NCBI RefSeq assembly: GCF_937960835.1
Contig: NZ_CALGPC010000009.1
Location: forward strand, 277,658 to 341,657
Direction: 5' to 3'
Source of the DNA: an uncultured Ferrovibrio sp.
GTDB lineage: Bacteria; Pseudomonadota; Alphaproteobacteria; Ferrovibrionales; Ferrovibrionaceae
Length of the DNA: 64,000 bases
Below, piece by piece: positions 25,354-34,387 of the stretch. The stretch's first letter is position 1. Every line of letters begins with the position of its first letter. The notes beneath the pieces were generated by a model, which worked only from the letters and a program-made list of their open reading frames with translations, searched no databases and was not told the origin of the DNA. Position numbers and translations under genes: made by a program.

Positions 25354-28300
25354 TTATTCGCCGGCTGGTCCCGGCCCAGGCTGTGGCCTTGGCTGCGGTG
25401 CTGCTGCCGCGGCACGGCGGGCTGTGATCGCCCGCAGCACGACATAGAAGACCGGCGTCAAAAACAGGCCCACGAAAGTCACGCCGATCATGCCGGAGAA
25501 CACCGCGGTGCCCAGCGCGCGCCGCATCTCTGCCCCCGCGCCGCTGGCCGTGACGAGCGGCAGCACGCCGAGGATGAAGGCAAAGGCCGTCATCAGAATC
25601 GGACGCAGACGCAGCCGGCAGGCCTCGATGACCGCTTCGACCGGCTTGTGGCCTTCATGCTCAAGCTGACGGGCGAATTCGACGATCAGGATCGCATTCT
25701 TCGCCGCCAGACCGATCAGCACCACAAGGCCGATCTGGACCAGGATGTTGTTGTCGATCCCGACCAGCATGACGCCGGTCAAGGCGAACAGCATCGACAT
25801 CGGCACGATCAGCATGATCGCCAGCGGCAGAATCCAGCTTTCATACTGCGCCGACAGCGCCAGGAAGACGAAGACGATCGACAGCGCGAAGATGAAGATC
25901 GCGGTGTTGCCGGTCGAACGCTCCTGCAATGCGATTTCCGTCCATTCGAAGCTCTGGCCCGGCTGCAGCACTTCGCTGGCCAGCTTCTCCATCGCCGTCA
26001 GCGCCTGGCCGGTGGAGAAGCCCGGCGCGGTGTTGCCCTGCAGCGGCACGGAGACATACATGTTGTAGCGCTGCACAAGCTGCGGGCCGGCTGTTTCGTG
26101 AATCTCGACCAGCGTGCCGAGCGGCACCAGTTCGCCGCTTGCTGAGCGCACCTTCAGGCGCTGGATATCTGCCTTGTCGAGACGGAACTCAGCTGCTGCC
26201 TGGGCGCGCACCTGGAAGACGCGGCCGAACGCGTTGAAGTCGTTCACGTAGGACGAGCCGAGATTGGTCTGCAGCGCATCGAAGATATTCGCCATCGGCA
26301 CGTTCAGCATCTGCGCCTTGGCGCGGTCGATGTTGAGGAAGACCTGCGGCGAGTCTGCCGTGAAGGTGGTGAACACGCCGGTCAGACCCGGGGTCTGCAT
26401 CGCGCGGCCCATGATCTGATAGGCGGCCGCCAGCAAGGGGCGCATATCATCGCTGCTGCGGTTTTGAAGCTGCATCTTGAAACCGCCGCCTGAGCCAATA
26501 CCGGGCACCGCCGGCGGCGGCACCGCGATAACGAAGGCTTCCTCGATGGCCTGCAGGCGGCCGATCATCTGGCCAATGATCGCATCGCCGGTCAGGCCCT
26601 GTGCCAGACGGTCCTCGAAGGCCGAGAAGGTGGTGAACATCACCGCCGAGGAATTCGAGTTGGTGAAGGTGGCGCCGTTAAAGCCCGGGATGCCCACCAC
26701 ATGCTCGACGCCCGGCATGCCCTGCACCAGCTGGGTCGCCTTCTGCACGACCTCGTCGGTGCGATCCAGCGTCGCGCCGTCAGGAAGCTGGATCACCACG
26801 ATGGCATAGCCGCGATCCAGCGGCGGAATGAAACCCTGCGGCACGGCGCCGAAAATCCACACCGTTGCCGCAACCAGCGCGCCATAGACACCCAGCATCA
26901 TGAAGCGGCGCTTGACGATGGCGCCGATGCTGCGGGCATAGCCGCCGCTCATCCTGTCGAAGCCGCTGTTGAACTTGCGGGCGAAAAGCTGTCCGACCCG
27001 CACCGGCAGGAAGCGCGAGCGATGCTCTTCGCCCTTCCTGTGCGGCTTGAGCAAAATGGCGCCGAGCGCGGGCGATAGGGTCAGCGAGTTGAAGGCTGAC
27101 AGAATGGTTGCCACCGCGATGGTCAGGGCAAACTGGCGGTAGAACTGGCCCGAGATGCCGGGAATGAAGGCGGTGGGAATGAACACCGCCGACAGCACTA
27201 CAGCAATCGCCACCACCGCGCGGCCGACTTCATCCATCGTTTCATGGGCGGCGTCGCGCGGCGACATGCCGAGCGCGATGTTGCGTTCGATATTCTCCAC
27301 CACCACGATGGCGTCGTCGACGACGATGCCGATTGCCAGCACCAGACCGAACAGGGTCAGCACGTTCAGGGTGAAGCCGAAAGCCGACATCACGAAGAAG
27401 GTGCCAACCAGCGAGACCGGAATGGCGAGGATCGGAATCAGTGAGGCGCGCCAGTTCTGCAGGAAGATCAGCACCACCAGCGCGACCAGGATGATCGCTT
27501 CGATCAGGGTCTTGTAGACCTCGTCGATGGACTGGTCGATGAATTCGGTCGGATTGTAGATGATGGTGTATTCCAGCCCTGGCGGGAATTCCTTCTGCAG
27601 CTCGTCCATCTTGGCGATGACGGCCTTCGAGGTTTCCAGCGCGTTGGTGCCCGGCCGCTGGAACACGCCCATGGCGATGGCGGTCTGGCCGTCGAGATAC
27701 GAGCGGCTGACATAGTCACGGCCGCCGAGCTCGACGCGGGCCACATCCTGCAGGCGCACCAGCCGGCCGTCCGTGCCGACCTTGACAATGACATTGCGGA
27801 ACTGCCGCACATCCTCGAAACGGCCCTGCGTGGTGACGATTGCCTGGATCGGCGTGTCGGCAGGAGCCGGCTGCTGACCCAGTGCACCGCCGGAGACCTG
27901 CACGTTCTGCGCCTGCAGCGCCGTCACGATGTCGTTGGCAGACAGGCTGAAGGCAGCCAGGCGGGCGGGATCGAGCCAGATGCGGATGGCGTATTCGCTG
28001 CCGCCGAAAACGATGACATTGCCCACGCCGTCGAGCCGCAGAAGCTGCTCGCGGATCCGCAGGTTCATGTAGTTGGCGATATACAGCTCGTCGTAGCGCT
28101 TATCGGGCGACAGCAGATGCACCACCATGAGGAAGTCGCCGGCCTGCTTGGTCGTGGTGATGCCCTGGCGGCGCACTTCTTCAGGCAGACGCGGCTCGGC
28201 GATGGCGACGCGGTTCTGCACCTGCACCTGCGCAGTATCCAGATCGGTGCCCGGCCGGAAGGTGACGGTCAGCTGCATCTGGCCGTCTGATGTCGAGTAG

Positions 28301-28545
28301 GACGACATGTACAGCATGTTCTCGACGCCGTTGATCTCCTGCTCGATCGGCGTTGCCACCGTTCGGGCCAGTGTCTCCGGATCGGCGCCGGGATAGCGCG
28401 CCGTCACGTTGATCTGCGGCGGCGCGATCTCGGGATATTCGGTGACCGGCAGCTGAAAATAGGCGATCGCGCCGATGATCACCGTCACGATCGAGATCAC
28501 CGAGGCGAAGATCGGCCGGTCGACGAAGAAGTGTCCGAATTTCAT
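25354..28545 (-). CDS. RND multidrug efflux permease (AcrB/MexB family)
   Basis: The 1063-residue inner-membrane pump has the RND layout of twelve membrane helices and two large periplasmic loops. It begins KFGHFFVDRPIFASVISIVT and carries the proton-relay segment IGIVVDDAIVVVENIER in helix four, as in HAE1-type drug exporters. A conserved YPGADPETLARTVATPIEQE segment marks the porter domain. It lies 21 bases downstream of its adaptor gene, and a strong terminator follows. No outer-membrane factor gene is next to it, so it probably shares a TolC-like partner. No TetR or MarR repressor adjoins it directly. Confidence 0.96.
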   Translation of the reverse strand: MKFGHFFVDRPIFASVISIVTVIIGAIAYFQLPVTEYPEIAPPQINVTARYPGADPETLARTVATPIEQEINGVENMLYMSSYSTSDGQMQLTVTFRPGTDLDTAQVQVQNRVAIAEPRLPEEVRRQGITTTKQAGDFLMVVHLLSPDKRYDELYIANYMNLRIREQLLRLDGVGNVIVFGGSEYAIRIWLDPARLAAFSLSANDIVTALQAQNVQVSGGALGQQPAPADTPIQAIVTTQGRFEDVRQFRNVIVKVGTDGRLVRLQDVARVELGGRDYVSRSYLDGQTAIAMGVFQRPGTNALETSKAVIAKMDELQKEFPPGLEYTIIYNPTEFIDQSIDEVYKTLIEAIILVALVVLIFLQNWRASLIPILAIPVSLVGTFFVMSAFGFTLNVLTLFGLVLAIGIVVDDAIVVVENIERNIALGMSPRDAAHETMDEVGRAVVAIAVVLSAVFIPTAFIPGISGQFYRQFALTIAVATILSAFNSLTLSPALGAILLKPHRKGEEHRSRFLPVRVGQLFARKFNSGFDRMSGGYARSIGAIVKRRFMMLGVYGALVAATVWIFGAVPQGFIPPLDRGYAIVVIQLPDGATLDRTDEVVQKATQLVQGMPGVEHVVGIPGFNGATFTNSNSSAVMFTTFSAFEDRLAQGLTGDAIIGQMIGRLQAIEEAFVIAVPPPAVPGIGSGGGFKMQLQNRSSDDMRPLLAAAYQIMGRAMQTPGLTGVFTTFTADSPQVFLNIDRAKAQMLNVPMANIFDALQTNLGSSYVNDFNAFGRVFQVRAQAAAEFRLDKADIQRLKVRSASGELVPLGTLVEIHETAGPQLVQRYNMYVSVPLQGNTAPGFSTGQALTAMEKLASEVLQPGQSFEWTEIALQERSTGNTAIFIFALSIVFVFLALSAQYESWILPLAIMLIVPMSMLFALTGVMLVGIDNNILVQIGLVVLIGLAAKNAILIVEFARQLEHEGHKPVEAVIEACRLRLRPILMTAFAFILGVLPLVTASGAGAEMRRALGTAVFSGMIGVTFVGLFLTPVFYVVLRAITARRAAAAAPQPRPQPGPGPAGE

Positions 28546-28566
28546 ATCTGCCTCGCGCCTTGCGGC

Positions 28567-29853
28567 TTATTGCTGGGTGGCGGCGGCGGCCTGACCGCCC
28601 GCCTGGCCGCCTTGGCCTTGCTGCTGCTGCTGCGCGGCCAGGGCCATCAGTCCCGGCCAGACCGGCGGCAGGGTGACCGGCTGCGGCGTCACCTTGCCGC
28701 CGCCAAGCCGCACGCGCTGCAGGCCGTTGATCACCACGGTTTCGTTGCCCGTCAGGCCTTCGCGGATGATGCGGTATTTGTCGGTGCGCGAGCCAAGCCG
28801 CACCGGCTGCTGCCGCACGCTGCCGTCATCCTCCACGACATAGACGTAACGGCGCTCCAGATCGGCGAGGATCGCTTCATCGGGCAGCAGGATGCCCTGA
28901 TATTCCGGACTGCCCGGCACGGCGATGCGGCCGAACAGGCCTGGCGTCAGGAACAGTTCCTTGTTCTCCAGCACGGCGCGCTGACGCATCGTGCCGGTTT
29001 CCGGATCAAGCCGGTTGTCGCTGAAATCGAGCACACCCTTATGGGTGAACTCTTTTTCGTCGGTCAGCTGCACCAGCACCGGCAGGCCGCCGGCGCTGTT
29101 TCCATTGCCGTTGCCGTTCATGCTGCTGGCGCCGCCGCGCTTGGCGATGCGCTGATAGGCCAGATAGGACCGCTCGTCGATATCGAAATAGAAATAGATC
29201 GGGTCGAGCTGCACGATGGTGGTCAGCAGCGTCTCGTTCTCGCGCACGAGATTGCCTTCGGTCACCAGCTTGCGGGAAATGCGGCCCGAGATCGGTGCGC
29301 GGATTTCGGTGAATTCCACATTCAGCCGCGCCGTATCCATGGCGGCGCGCGCGCCGGCGATGTCGGCCTGGGCCTGCAGGAAGGCCTGACGCCGCTCTTC
29401 CAGCGTGCGCACGGGCGCAGCGCCGGTCTTGGCCAGCTGCTGATAGCGCTCATAGTCGCTGCGCGCAAAATCGAGCCTGGTCTGCAGCGCGTTGAGATCG
29501 GCCTGCGCCTGGTTCAGCACCGCCTGATAGGGACGGCGGTCGATGGTGAACAGCAGATCGCCCTGCTGGACCACCGCGCCGTCGCTGAAATGCACCTTGT
29601 CGAGATAGCCGTTCACGCGGGCGCGGATCTCGACATAGCCCACGGCTTCGAAACGGCCGGTATATTCGTCCATCTCGACAATCGGCTTCACCAGCGGCTT
29701 TGACACCGTCACCGGCGGCGGGCCTCCCGGGCCGCCTTGGGCGTTGGCGTTCGCTGCGATTCCTGTCGAGGTCAGAACGGCGGAGAGAAGAGCGAAACCA
29801 AACAGCGCTGCCTCGGCTTTTTTGCCGTCTGGGCGGACCATTACGATTGTCAT
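28567..29853 (-). CDS. RND efflux periplasmic adaptor (AcrA/MexA family)
   Basis: The 428-residue membrane-fusion protein has an N-terminal hydrophobic export segment (AALFGFALLSAVLTSTGIAA), a lipoyl domain (YTGRFEAVGYVEIRARVNGY), a coiled-coil hairpin, and barrel and membrane-proximal domains with LFTIDRRPYQAVLNQAQADL and EFTEIRAPISGRISRKLVTE. The C-terminus is Gln/Gly-rich (QQQQQGQGGQAGGQ). A polar insertion with NGNGNGNSAGG near residue 250 is unusual but low complexity. It bridges the RND pump to an outer-membrane channel and is the first gene of the two-gene operon. Confidence 0.93.
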   Translation of the reverse strand: MTIVMVRPDGKKAEAALFGFALLSAVLTSTGIAANANAQGGPGGPPPVTVSKPLVKPIVEMDEYTGRFEAVGYVEIRARVNGYLDKVHFSDGAVVQQGDLLFTIDRRPYQAVLNQAQADLNALQTRLDFARSDYERYQQLAKTGAAPVRTLEERRQAFLQAQADIAGARAAMDTARLNVEFTEIRAPISGRISRKLVTEGNLVRENETLLTTIVQLDPIYFYFDIDERSYLAYQRIAKRGGASSMNGNGNGNSAGGLPVLVQLTDEKEFTHKGVLDFSDNRLDPETGTMRQRAVLENKELFLTPGLFGRIAVPGSPEYQGILLPDEAILADLERRYVYVVEDDGSVRQQPVRLGSRTDKYRIIREGLTGNETVVINGLQRVRLGGGKVTPQPVTLPPVWPGLMALAAQQQQQGQGGQAGGQAAAATQQ

Positions 29854-30199
29854 TGAATTTCCCCGAAATTTCGCATGCGCGAAGAACTAGGCATATCGTC
29901 GTGTTACGACAAGCAAATGCTTTGTGATGAATGCCACGAAAACCAGACGTTGCAGCACTTTAGCGACGAGGCTGCGGCGATGCCGCCGAAACATTGAACC
30001 GCTACAATCCGCATGTCCGTATTCGCGAACCCAAATGAAACCTTGCCAAACCGGCGTTAAGGGGCGCCCGTCTAGCAGAGAACGCCCTAGTACACAACCA
30101 GAACATATTCTCGCAGTGTTACAGGCGCGTCGTCCTTAGACGGATGAACGTTGACGGATGAATGCTGCGTTATGTGACAAGCCCAGAGCGGACTTGAAA
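29854..30199. other. Intergenic region upstream of the RND operon
   Basis: About 345 bases lie between the RND adaptor start and the hemJ stop. I see no gene. A short palindrome, GTCGT GTT ACGAC (29898-29910), 45 bases before the adaptor start could be an operator. The frame at 29924-30139 lacks a ribosome-binding site and protein-like composition. Confidence 0.45.
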
Positions 30200-30625
30200 T
30201 CAGAAGGGCTTGAGGATCACCAGCAGCACGATACCGATCATCAGCAGCGTCGGCACTTCGTTGATGATGCGATAGAAGCGCTGACTGTGGCGGTTGCGGT
30301 CCTCCGCGAAGGCACGGCGCCAGCGCGACAGGCCTGCATGCACGATCTGCATACCGATGAGCAGGGCCAGCTTGCCATGCAGCCAGCCCTCCAGCCACAG
30401 ATCGCCGGCATAAATCATGCTCAGGCCGAAGATCCAGCTGGCGATCATCGCCGGGTTGATGATGCCGCGCAGCAGGCGGCGCTCCATCACCTTGAAGGTT
30501 TCCGACTGCACCGAGCCGGTCTCAGCCACCGCGTGATAGACATACAGCCGGGGCAGGTAGAGCATCCCGGCCATCCAGGCGATGACCGATATGACATGCA
30601 GGGCTTTCAGCCAGTCGTAAAGCAT
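30200..30625 (-). CDS. hemJ: Protoporphyrinogen IX oxidase HemJ
   Basis: HemJ is the membrane-bound, haem-containing oxidase that converts protoporphyrinogen IX to protoporphyrin IX. The 141-residue protein has four membrane helices, starts LYDWLKALHVISVIAWMAGM with the conserved His10, and continues LYLPRLYVYH. The HGKLALLIGMQ segment contains the conserved lysine region, and the end reads RIINEVPTLLMIGIVLLVIL. hemH and hemE lie a few kilobases upstream on the same strand, so the last three steps after uroporphyrinogen are nearly together, interrupted by the MarR/thioesterase insertion. Confidence 0.92.
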   Translation of the reverse strand: MLYDWLKALHVISVIAWMAGMLYLPRLYVYHAVAETGSVQSETFKVMERRLLRGIINPAMIASWIFGLSMIYAGDLWLEGWLHGKLALLIGMQIVHAGLSRWRRAFAEDRNRHSQRFYRIINEVPTLLMIGIVLLVILKPF

Positions 30626-30633
30626 GCGCCTCT

Positions 30634-31212
30634 TTAGCGCCGGCCCATGGGCACTGCAATACCGTCGTCTGCCCCCTGACAGCCCATATCCACCGGGCAG
30701 TTATTGCGGAAGCAGGCGCCGGCATCGCAGTAGCGGCAGACCGTATAGGCCTTCCGGCGGCTCGCCGTCAGATTGCTCAGCATCTTGCGCAACAGATTAT
30801 CGAACTGCTTGCGTTCGTTCGGAGCGAGGACGTCCAGCAGCGGCTGCAGCCTCTTGGCGCGCAGGGCCAAAATCTCACGCCGCCGCTGCTTGCCCAGCGG
30901 GGTCAGCTTAAGCGACAGCGTGCGGCCGTCCTCCTCCGCCGGCGCCTTTTCTACGAGGTCATCCTGGACCAGACGATCCACCAGCCTGACCGTGCCGGGA
31001 TGGGTAAGCCCCAGAACCCCGGCCAGGTCGCCGATGGAAAGACCCGGCAGCATGCCGATGGTCACCAGGGCAGCGGCGCCCTGGCCGCCATGGCCGGCCA
31101 CCTCCTCCAGACCCTCGTGGATCCGGTCCATCACGGCAACGCCCAGCGCGCCCAGCAGATTGACAGTGGTATCCTCGCGCAACACAGCCTCGCTTACCGC
31201 AATTTCCACCAA
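30634..31212 (-). CDS. MarR-family regulator with a cysteine-rich C-terminal tail
   Basis: The 192-residue protein is a MarR winged-helix dimer (LSIGDLAGVLGLTHPGTVRL, EDGRTLSLKLTPLGKQRRRE) followed by a tail with five cysteines: VCRYCDAGACFRNNCPVDMG then C. The tail looks like a small metal- or Fe-S-binding knuckle and could serve as a redox or metal switch (inference). The gene is divergent from a thioesterase/DUF1127 pair. The intervening DNA carries long AT-rich palindromes that suit MarR binding, so it probably represses both itself and that pair. It lies 8 bases upstream of hemJ on the same strand. Confidence 0.88.
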   Translation of the reverse strand: MVEIAVSEAVLREDTTVNLLGALGVAVMDRIHEGLEEVAGHGGQGAAALVTIGMLPGLSIGDLAGVLGLTHPGTVRLVDRLVQDDLVEKAPAEEDGRTLSLKLTPLGKQRRREILALRAKRLQPLLDVLAPNERKQFDNLLRKMLSNLTASRRKAYTVCRYCDAGACFRNNCPVDMGCQGADDGIAVPMGRR

Positions 31213-31261
31213 TAAGAAGCCAGCTCCTTTAAGACGTCAACGCCTTGCGCCATCTTCCATT

Positions 31262-31299
31262 ATATGTATGACTCATATATATGTATAAGTCATACATAT
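31262..31299. promoter_or_regulatory. Tandem MarR-type operators in the divergent promoter region
   Basis: A 12-bp arm ATATGTATGACT (31262-31273) is repeated inverted as AGTCATACATAT (31288-31299), spaced by 14 bases. Within this, ATATGTAT-AAGTC-ATACATAT (31279-31299) forms one compact palindrome, and the left half forms a similar weaker one. The right arm ends 13 bases before the thioesterase ATG and covers its likely promoter; marR starts 50 bases to the left. The size and AT-rich symmetry fit MarR sites. Confidence 0.75.
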
Positions 31300-31312
31300 G
31301 AAGGAGGTGCCG

Positions 31313-31777
31313 ATGAACGGTACGCGCATGAAGACGGAAATCGCTTTTTTCCATCCTTATCGCGTGCGCTGGGCGGATGTTGACCCGCAAAATATCGTGT
31401 TCAACCCGAACTACTACGTCTTCTTCGACGATGGCTGGAACGAATATCTGCGCCAGATGGGCTTTCCCTTTCCCCGGGGGCTGGGCGTGCTGGGCATCGA
31501 TTTCGTCGTCGCCCGCAGCGAAGCGACATTCCATGCCTCGGCCAGGTTCGACGATGAGCTGCTGATCGGCGTCCGCATCATCGAATTCGGCCGCACCAGC
31601 CTGAAGGTCCAGTTCACGGTCTGGCGTGACGAGGCACTGCTGAATGAAGGCAGCATCACTTACGTCGCCGTCGATCAGCAGACCCACCGGCCGGTGCCGG
31701 TGCCGTTGGATCTCATCCGTCGCGTCATCCGATTCGAGACCGTCGCGCCGGCCGAAAGAACCAGGGTGGAGGCATGA
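31313..31777 (+). CDS. Hotdog-fold acyl-CoA thioesterase (4HBT/YbgC-like)
   Basis: The 154-residue protein carries the 4-hydroxybenzoyl-CoA thioesterase pattern: RVRWADVDPQNIVFNPNYYV with the catalytic aspartate, followed by FFDDGWNEYLRQMG. The substrate is an acyl- or aryl-CoA ester, identity unknown. The ATG at 31313 has a strong AAGGAGG site; the upstream ATG at 31298 lies inside the operator palindrome. It is divergent from the Cys-tailed marR and overlaps the next gene by ATGA, so it is likely induced when that MarR protein is released. Confidence 0.87.
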   Translation: MNGTRMKTEIAFFHPYRVRWADVDPQNIVFNPNYYVFFDDGWNEYLRQMGFPFPRGLGVLGIDFVVARSEATFHASARFDDELLIGVRIIEFGRTSLKVQFTVWRDEALLNEGSITYVAVDQQTHRPVPVPLDLIRRVIRFETVAPAERTRVEA

Positions 31778-31992
31778 TCATGACGGACTGCAATATGACG
31801 GAGGATTGCACTCGCATGGCCGCCAAGCCGGCAGGCGGCGGTTTCTCGCTGCTTGGACTGCTGGCGCTGTGGTACCGCCGTGCTCGCGAACGCCAGCAGC
31901 TCGCTGCCATGAAGGATCTGGCCTGGGGCGATCTGGGCTTGAGCGATATCGACGTAAAGCGGGAAATCAAAAAACCGTTCTGGCGGCCCTAG
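31774..31992 (+). CDS. DUF1127 small protein
   Basis: The 72-residue product has the DUF1127 arrangement: a W-x-R-R helix (LALWYRRARERQQLAAMKDL), then a DLGLSDIDVKREIKKPFW tail, typical of the small alphaproteobacterial proteins some of which bind RNA or influence phosphate and carbon regulation. It starts with an ATGA overlap on the thioesterase stop; an ATG two codons later is possible. The longer N-terminus (about 25 residues) with two cysteines is poorly conserved-looking. Co-regulation with the thioesterase is likely. Confidence 0.8.
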   Translation: MIMTDCNMTEDCTRMAAKPAGGGFSLLGLLALWYRRARERQQLAAMKDLAWGDLGLSDIDVKREIKKPFWRP

Positions 31993-32030
31993 GACGATGC
32001 CTGGCTGGCGTGATCGCTAACGTTTTGCTC

Positions 32031-33071
32031 TTAGCTCTGGCAGGTGCAGCGCCGCCAGGCATTGCCGCAGGGCCGCGCGCCGCTGCCGCAGATCGCCTGG
32101 CCCTCGTAGGATTCTGTGTGCCTAATCATGCGGGCAAGGCCGGCGATGAATTCCGGCTGCGTGCCGACCGTCGGCACCCGGATGTAGTCCTTCGCACCAT
32201 GCTGCTTGGCCAGTTCGGCATATTCGATATCCAGCTCGACCAGGGTCTCGGAATGCTCCGAAACGAAGGCGATCGGCACGACCACGAGAATGCGCCCCTC
32301 CCGCGCGCCGCGCTCGACTTCAGATTCCGTCGACGGCCCGATCCATTCCAGCGGACCGACGCGGCTCTGATAGCAGATCTGCGTCTCCAGATCCGGCCGG
32401 TTGAGCTGGCGCAACACGGCTGACACGCTGCGCTCGACCTGCATCTGATAGGGATCGCCGTCGCGTACCACCGAACGCGGCAGGCCATGAGCGGAAAAGA
32501 GAATGCGGACCTGCTTCGTCGCCTCGGGATCGGTTTCGATCTTCTCCAAAGCTTCACGCAGCAAAGCCGCCTGGGCGGCGATGAAACCCGGCTCGTCGGG
32601 ATAGCAGCCAATCGCTGCGGTCGGCACGTTCAGCCCCACCTTGCTGGCCGCCCGGCGCCAGTCCCGCAGCGACGAGGCGGTGGTGGTGGTGGAAAATTGC
32701 GGATAGAGCGGCAAAAGCAGAACCCGGTCGGCGCCCCAATCCTTAGCCGCGCGTGCGGCTTCGGTCGAAAAAGGATGCCAATAGCGCATGCTGATCAGCA
32801 CCTTGTAATCGTCCGATCCGAGGCTGCGTTTCAAAGCCGCGGCCTGTGCTTGCGTCTCAGGCAGGATCGGCGAGCGGCCGCCCATCAAGGCATAGATGTC
32901 CTTTGCCTTGGGCGCACGCCGCGACGAGATCAGGCGCGCCAGCACATACCGCAGCAGCCCGGGCAAGCGGATGATTGCCGGATCGTTGAACAGGTTGAAC
33001 AGGAAGGGCCGTACCGCCGCCTGGCTATCGGGCCCGCCCAGATTGAACAGAACGATCGCGGTCTTGGACAT
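32031..33071 (-). CDS. hemH: Ferrochelatase HemH with C-terminal cysteine cluster
   Basis: HemH inserts ferrous iron into protoporphyrin IX. The 346-residue protein starts TAIVLFNLGGPDSQAAVRPF and carries the active-site histidine segment LFSAHGLPRSVV and the EHSETLVELDIEY signature. The C-terminus reads ICGSGARPCGNAWRRCTCQS, with four cysteines in 19 residues, as expected for the [2Fe-2S]-bearing ferrochelatases described in some alphaproteobacteria such as Caulobacter. Start chosen at 33071 (MSKTAIV); the longer frame adds an unconserved 43-residue lead. hemE lies upstream on the same strand. Confidence 0.94.
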   Translation of the reverse strand: MSKTAIVLFNLGGPDSQAAVRPFLFNLFNDPAIIRLPGLLRYVLARLISSRRAPKAKDIYALMGGRSPILPETQAQAAALKRSLGSDDYKVLISMRYWHPFSTEAARAAKDWGADRVLLLPLYPQFSTTTTASSLRDWRRAASKVGLNVPTAAIGCYPDEPGFIAAQAALLREALEKIETDPEATKQVRILFSAHGLPRSVVRDGDPYQMQVERSVSAVLRQLNRPDLETQICYQSRVGPLEWIGPSTESEVERGAREGRILVVVPIAFVSEHSETLVELDIEYAELAKQHGAKDYIRVPTVGTQPEFIAGLARMIRHTESYEGQAICGSGARPCGNAWRRCTCQS

Positions 33072-33241
33072 GCGACTAGGATGTAGGCCCCGGACCCGGC
33101 GACGCAATCCCTTCATGGACGGCGCGGGCAAAATGCCCCAGCCCTGTGACAGTTCAGCCACAGAGCCGCCGCAATCCAAAGAAAGGCTGCCCGGCAGCAA
33201 ACGGCGGTATGTAATTGCCGGCCAGGCTTATCTGACTTTCA

Positions 33242-34312
33242 TCAGGCGCTGACCTGCATGCCCTTCACCAGCCGCACCAGTTCCTCGACATGGCGCACCG
33301 GCGTTTCCGGCACGATGCCATGGCCGAGATTGAAGATGTAGCGCTGCTGCGGAAAGCTGCGCAGCAGGCGGTTCACGCCATCCGCCAGGGCCTGCCCGCC
33401 AACCACCAGAAGCCGCGGATCGAGATTGCCCTGCACCACCGTCTTCGGCCATAGATGATCGCGTGCCCAGCTCACCGGCAAGGTATAATCCATGCCGAGC
33501 GCATCGGCGCCGGTGGCCGCCGCATAGCCGTCATACATCACGCCCGCGCCGCGCGGGAAAGCGATCACCGGCAATGACGGATATTTTCCCTTCAGGCGGG
33601 CAATGATCCGCTTGACCGGCTCGATGCAATAGCGCCGGAATTCCTGCTCGGGCAAAACGCCGGCCCAGGTGTCGAAGATCTGAACCGCTTCGGCGCCGGC
33701 CTGCACCTGCCGCTCCAGATAGGCGCCGGTCGCTTCCACCAGAATGTCCATCAGGGCATCCAGCCCTTCCGGATTGCCAAACGCCCAGGTCTTGGCGGCA
33801 GCATGATCGCTGGAACCGCGGCCTTCCAGCATGTAGGTCGCCACCGTCCAGGGCGCGCCGGCGAAACCGATCAGCGCGCATTCGTCCGGCAGGCCCGCCT
33901 TGATGCGCGATACGGCCTCGTAGACGGGCGCCAGTTTCTTGTGGATGCCATTTGCGTCGAGCCGGGCCAGCTCGCCCGAGGTGCGGATCGCATCCAGCAC
34001 CGGCCCCTCGTTCTCCTTAAAGGCCAGACCCTGGCCCAGCGCCTGGGGCAGCAGCAGGATATCCGCAAACAGTATGGCTGCGTCGAAGCCGAAGCGGCGG
34101 ATCGGCTGCAGCGTCACTTCAGTGGCAAGCTCGGGGTTGTAGCAAAGATCCAGAAAGCTGCCTGCCTTGGCCCTGGTCTCGCGATATTCCGGCAGGTAAC
34201 GCCCGGCCTGGCGCATCAACCATATGGGCGGCCTCGCGCTCGGCAAGCCTGCTAGCGTGCGTAAGAATGGTTTGGTCGGCGTCGTCGCCTGGGCGTTCGG
34301 AACAGGGCTCAT
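33242..34312 (-). CDS. hemE: Uroporphyrinogen decarboxylase HemE
   Basis: HemE removes four carboxyl groups from uroporphyrinogen III to give coproporphyrinogen III. The 356-residue protein has the signatures PPIWLMRQAGRYLPEYRETR and GFAGAPWTVATYMLEG, the active-site aspartate in FADILLLPQALG, and the end NLGHGIVPETPVRHVEELV. It is transcribed away from the predicted origin. hemE as the gene flanking the chromosome origin is well established in Caulobacter and Rickettsia. Confidence 0.97.
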   Translation of the reverse strand: MSPVPNAQATTPTKPFLRTLAGLPSARPPIWLMRQAGRYLPEYRETRAKAGSFLDLCYNPELATEVTLQPIRRFGFDAAILFADILLLPQALGQGLAFKENEGPVLDAIRTSGELARLDANGIHKKLAPVYEAVSRIKAGLPDECALIGFAGAPWTVATYMLEGRGSSDHAAAKTWAFGNPEGLDALMDILVEATGAYLERQVQAGAEAVQIFDTWAGVLPEQEFRRYCIEPVKRIIARLKGKYPSLPVIAFPRGAGVMYDGYAAATGADALGMDYTLPVSWARDHLWPKTVVQGNLDPRLLVVGGQALADGVNRLLRSFPQQRYIFNLGHGIVPETPVRHVEELVRLVKGMQVSA

Positions 34313-34321
34313 ACCTATTCC

Positions 34322-34350
34322 TTCTACTATTTTATTTAAAAATAAAAGAG
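34322..34350. promoter_or_regulatory. AT-rich candidate DNA-unwinding element
   Basis: The block contains TTTTATTT-AA-AAATAAAA (34330-34347), a perfect AT-only palindrome, and almost no G or C across 24 bases in a GC-rich neighbourhood. In the origin setting this is the likely place of strand opening. It also lies just upstream of hemE and could act in its promoter. Confidence 0.6.
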
Positions 34351-34378
34351 ATGGGGTGGAAGGTTGTGCGGTGGTTCA

Positions 34379-34387
34379 CGGGGATAA
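34379..34387 (-). promoter_or_regulatory. Weak DnaA-box-like word
   Basis: On the minus strand the nonamer reads TTATCCCCG, two mismatches from TTATCCACA. It faces the AT-rich block. Related TCCCC words occur at 34591 (TGATCCCCG, plus) and 34653-34661 (TTGTCCCCA, minus). Confidence 0.4.
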
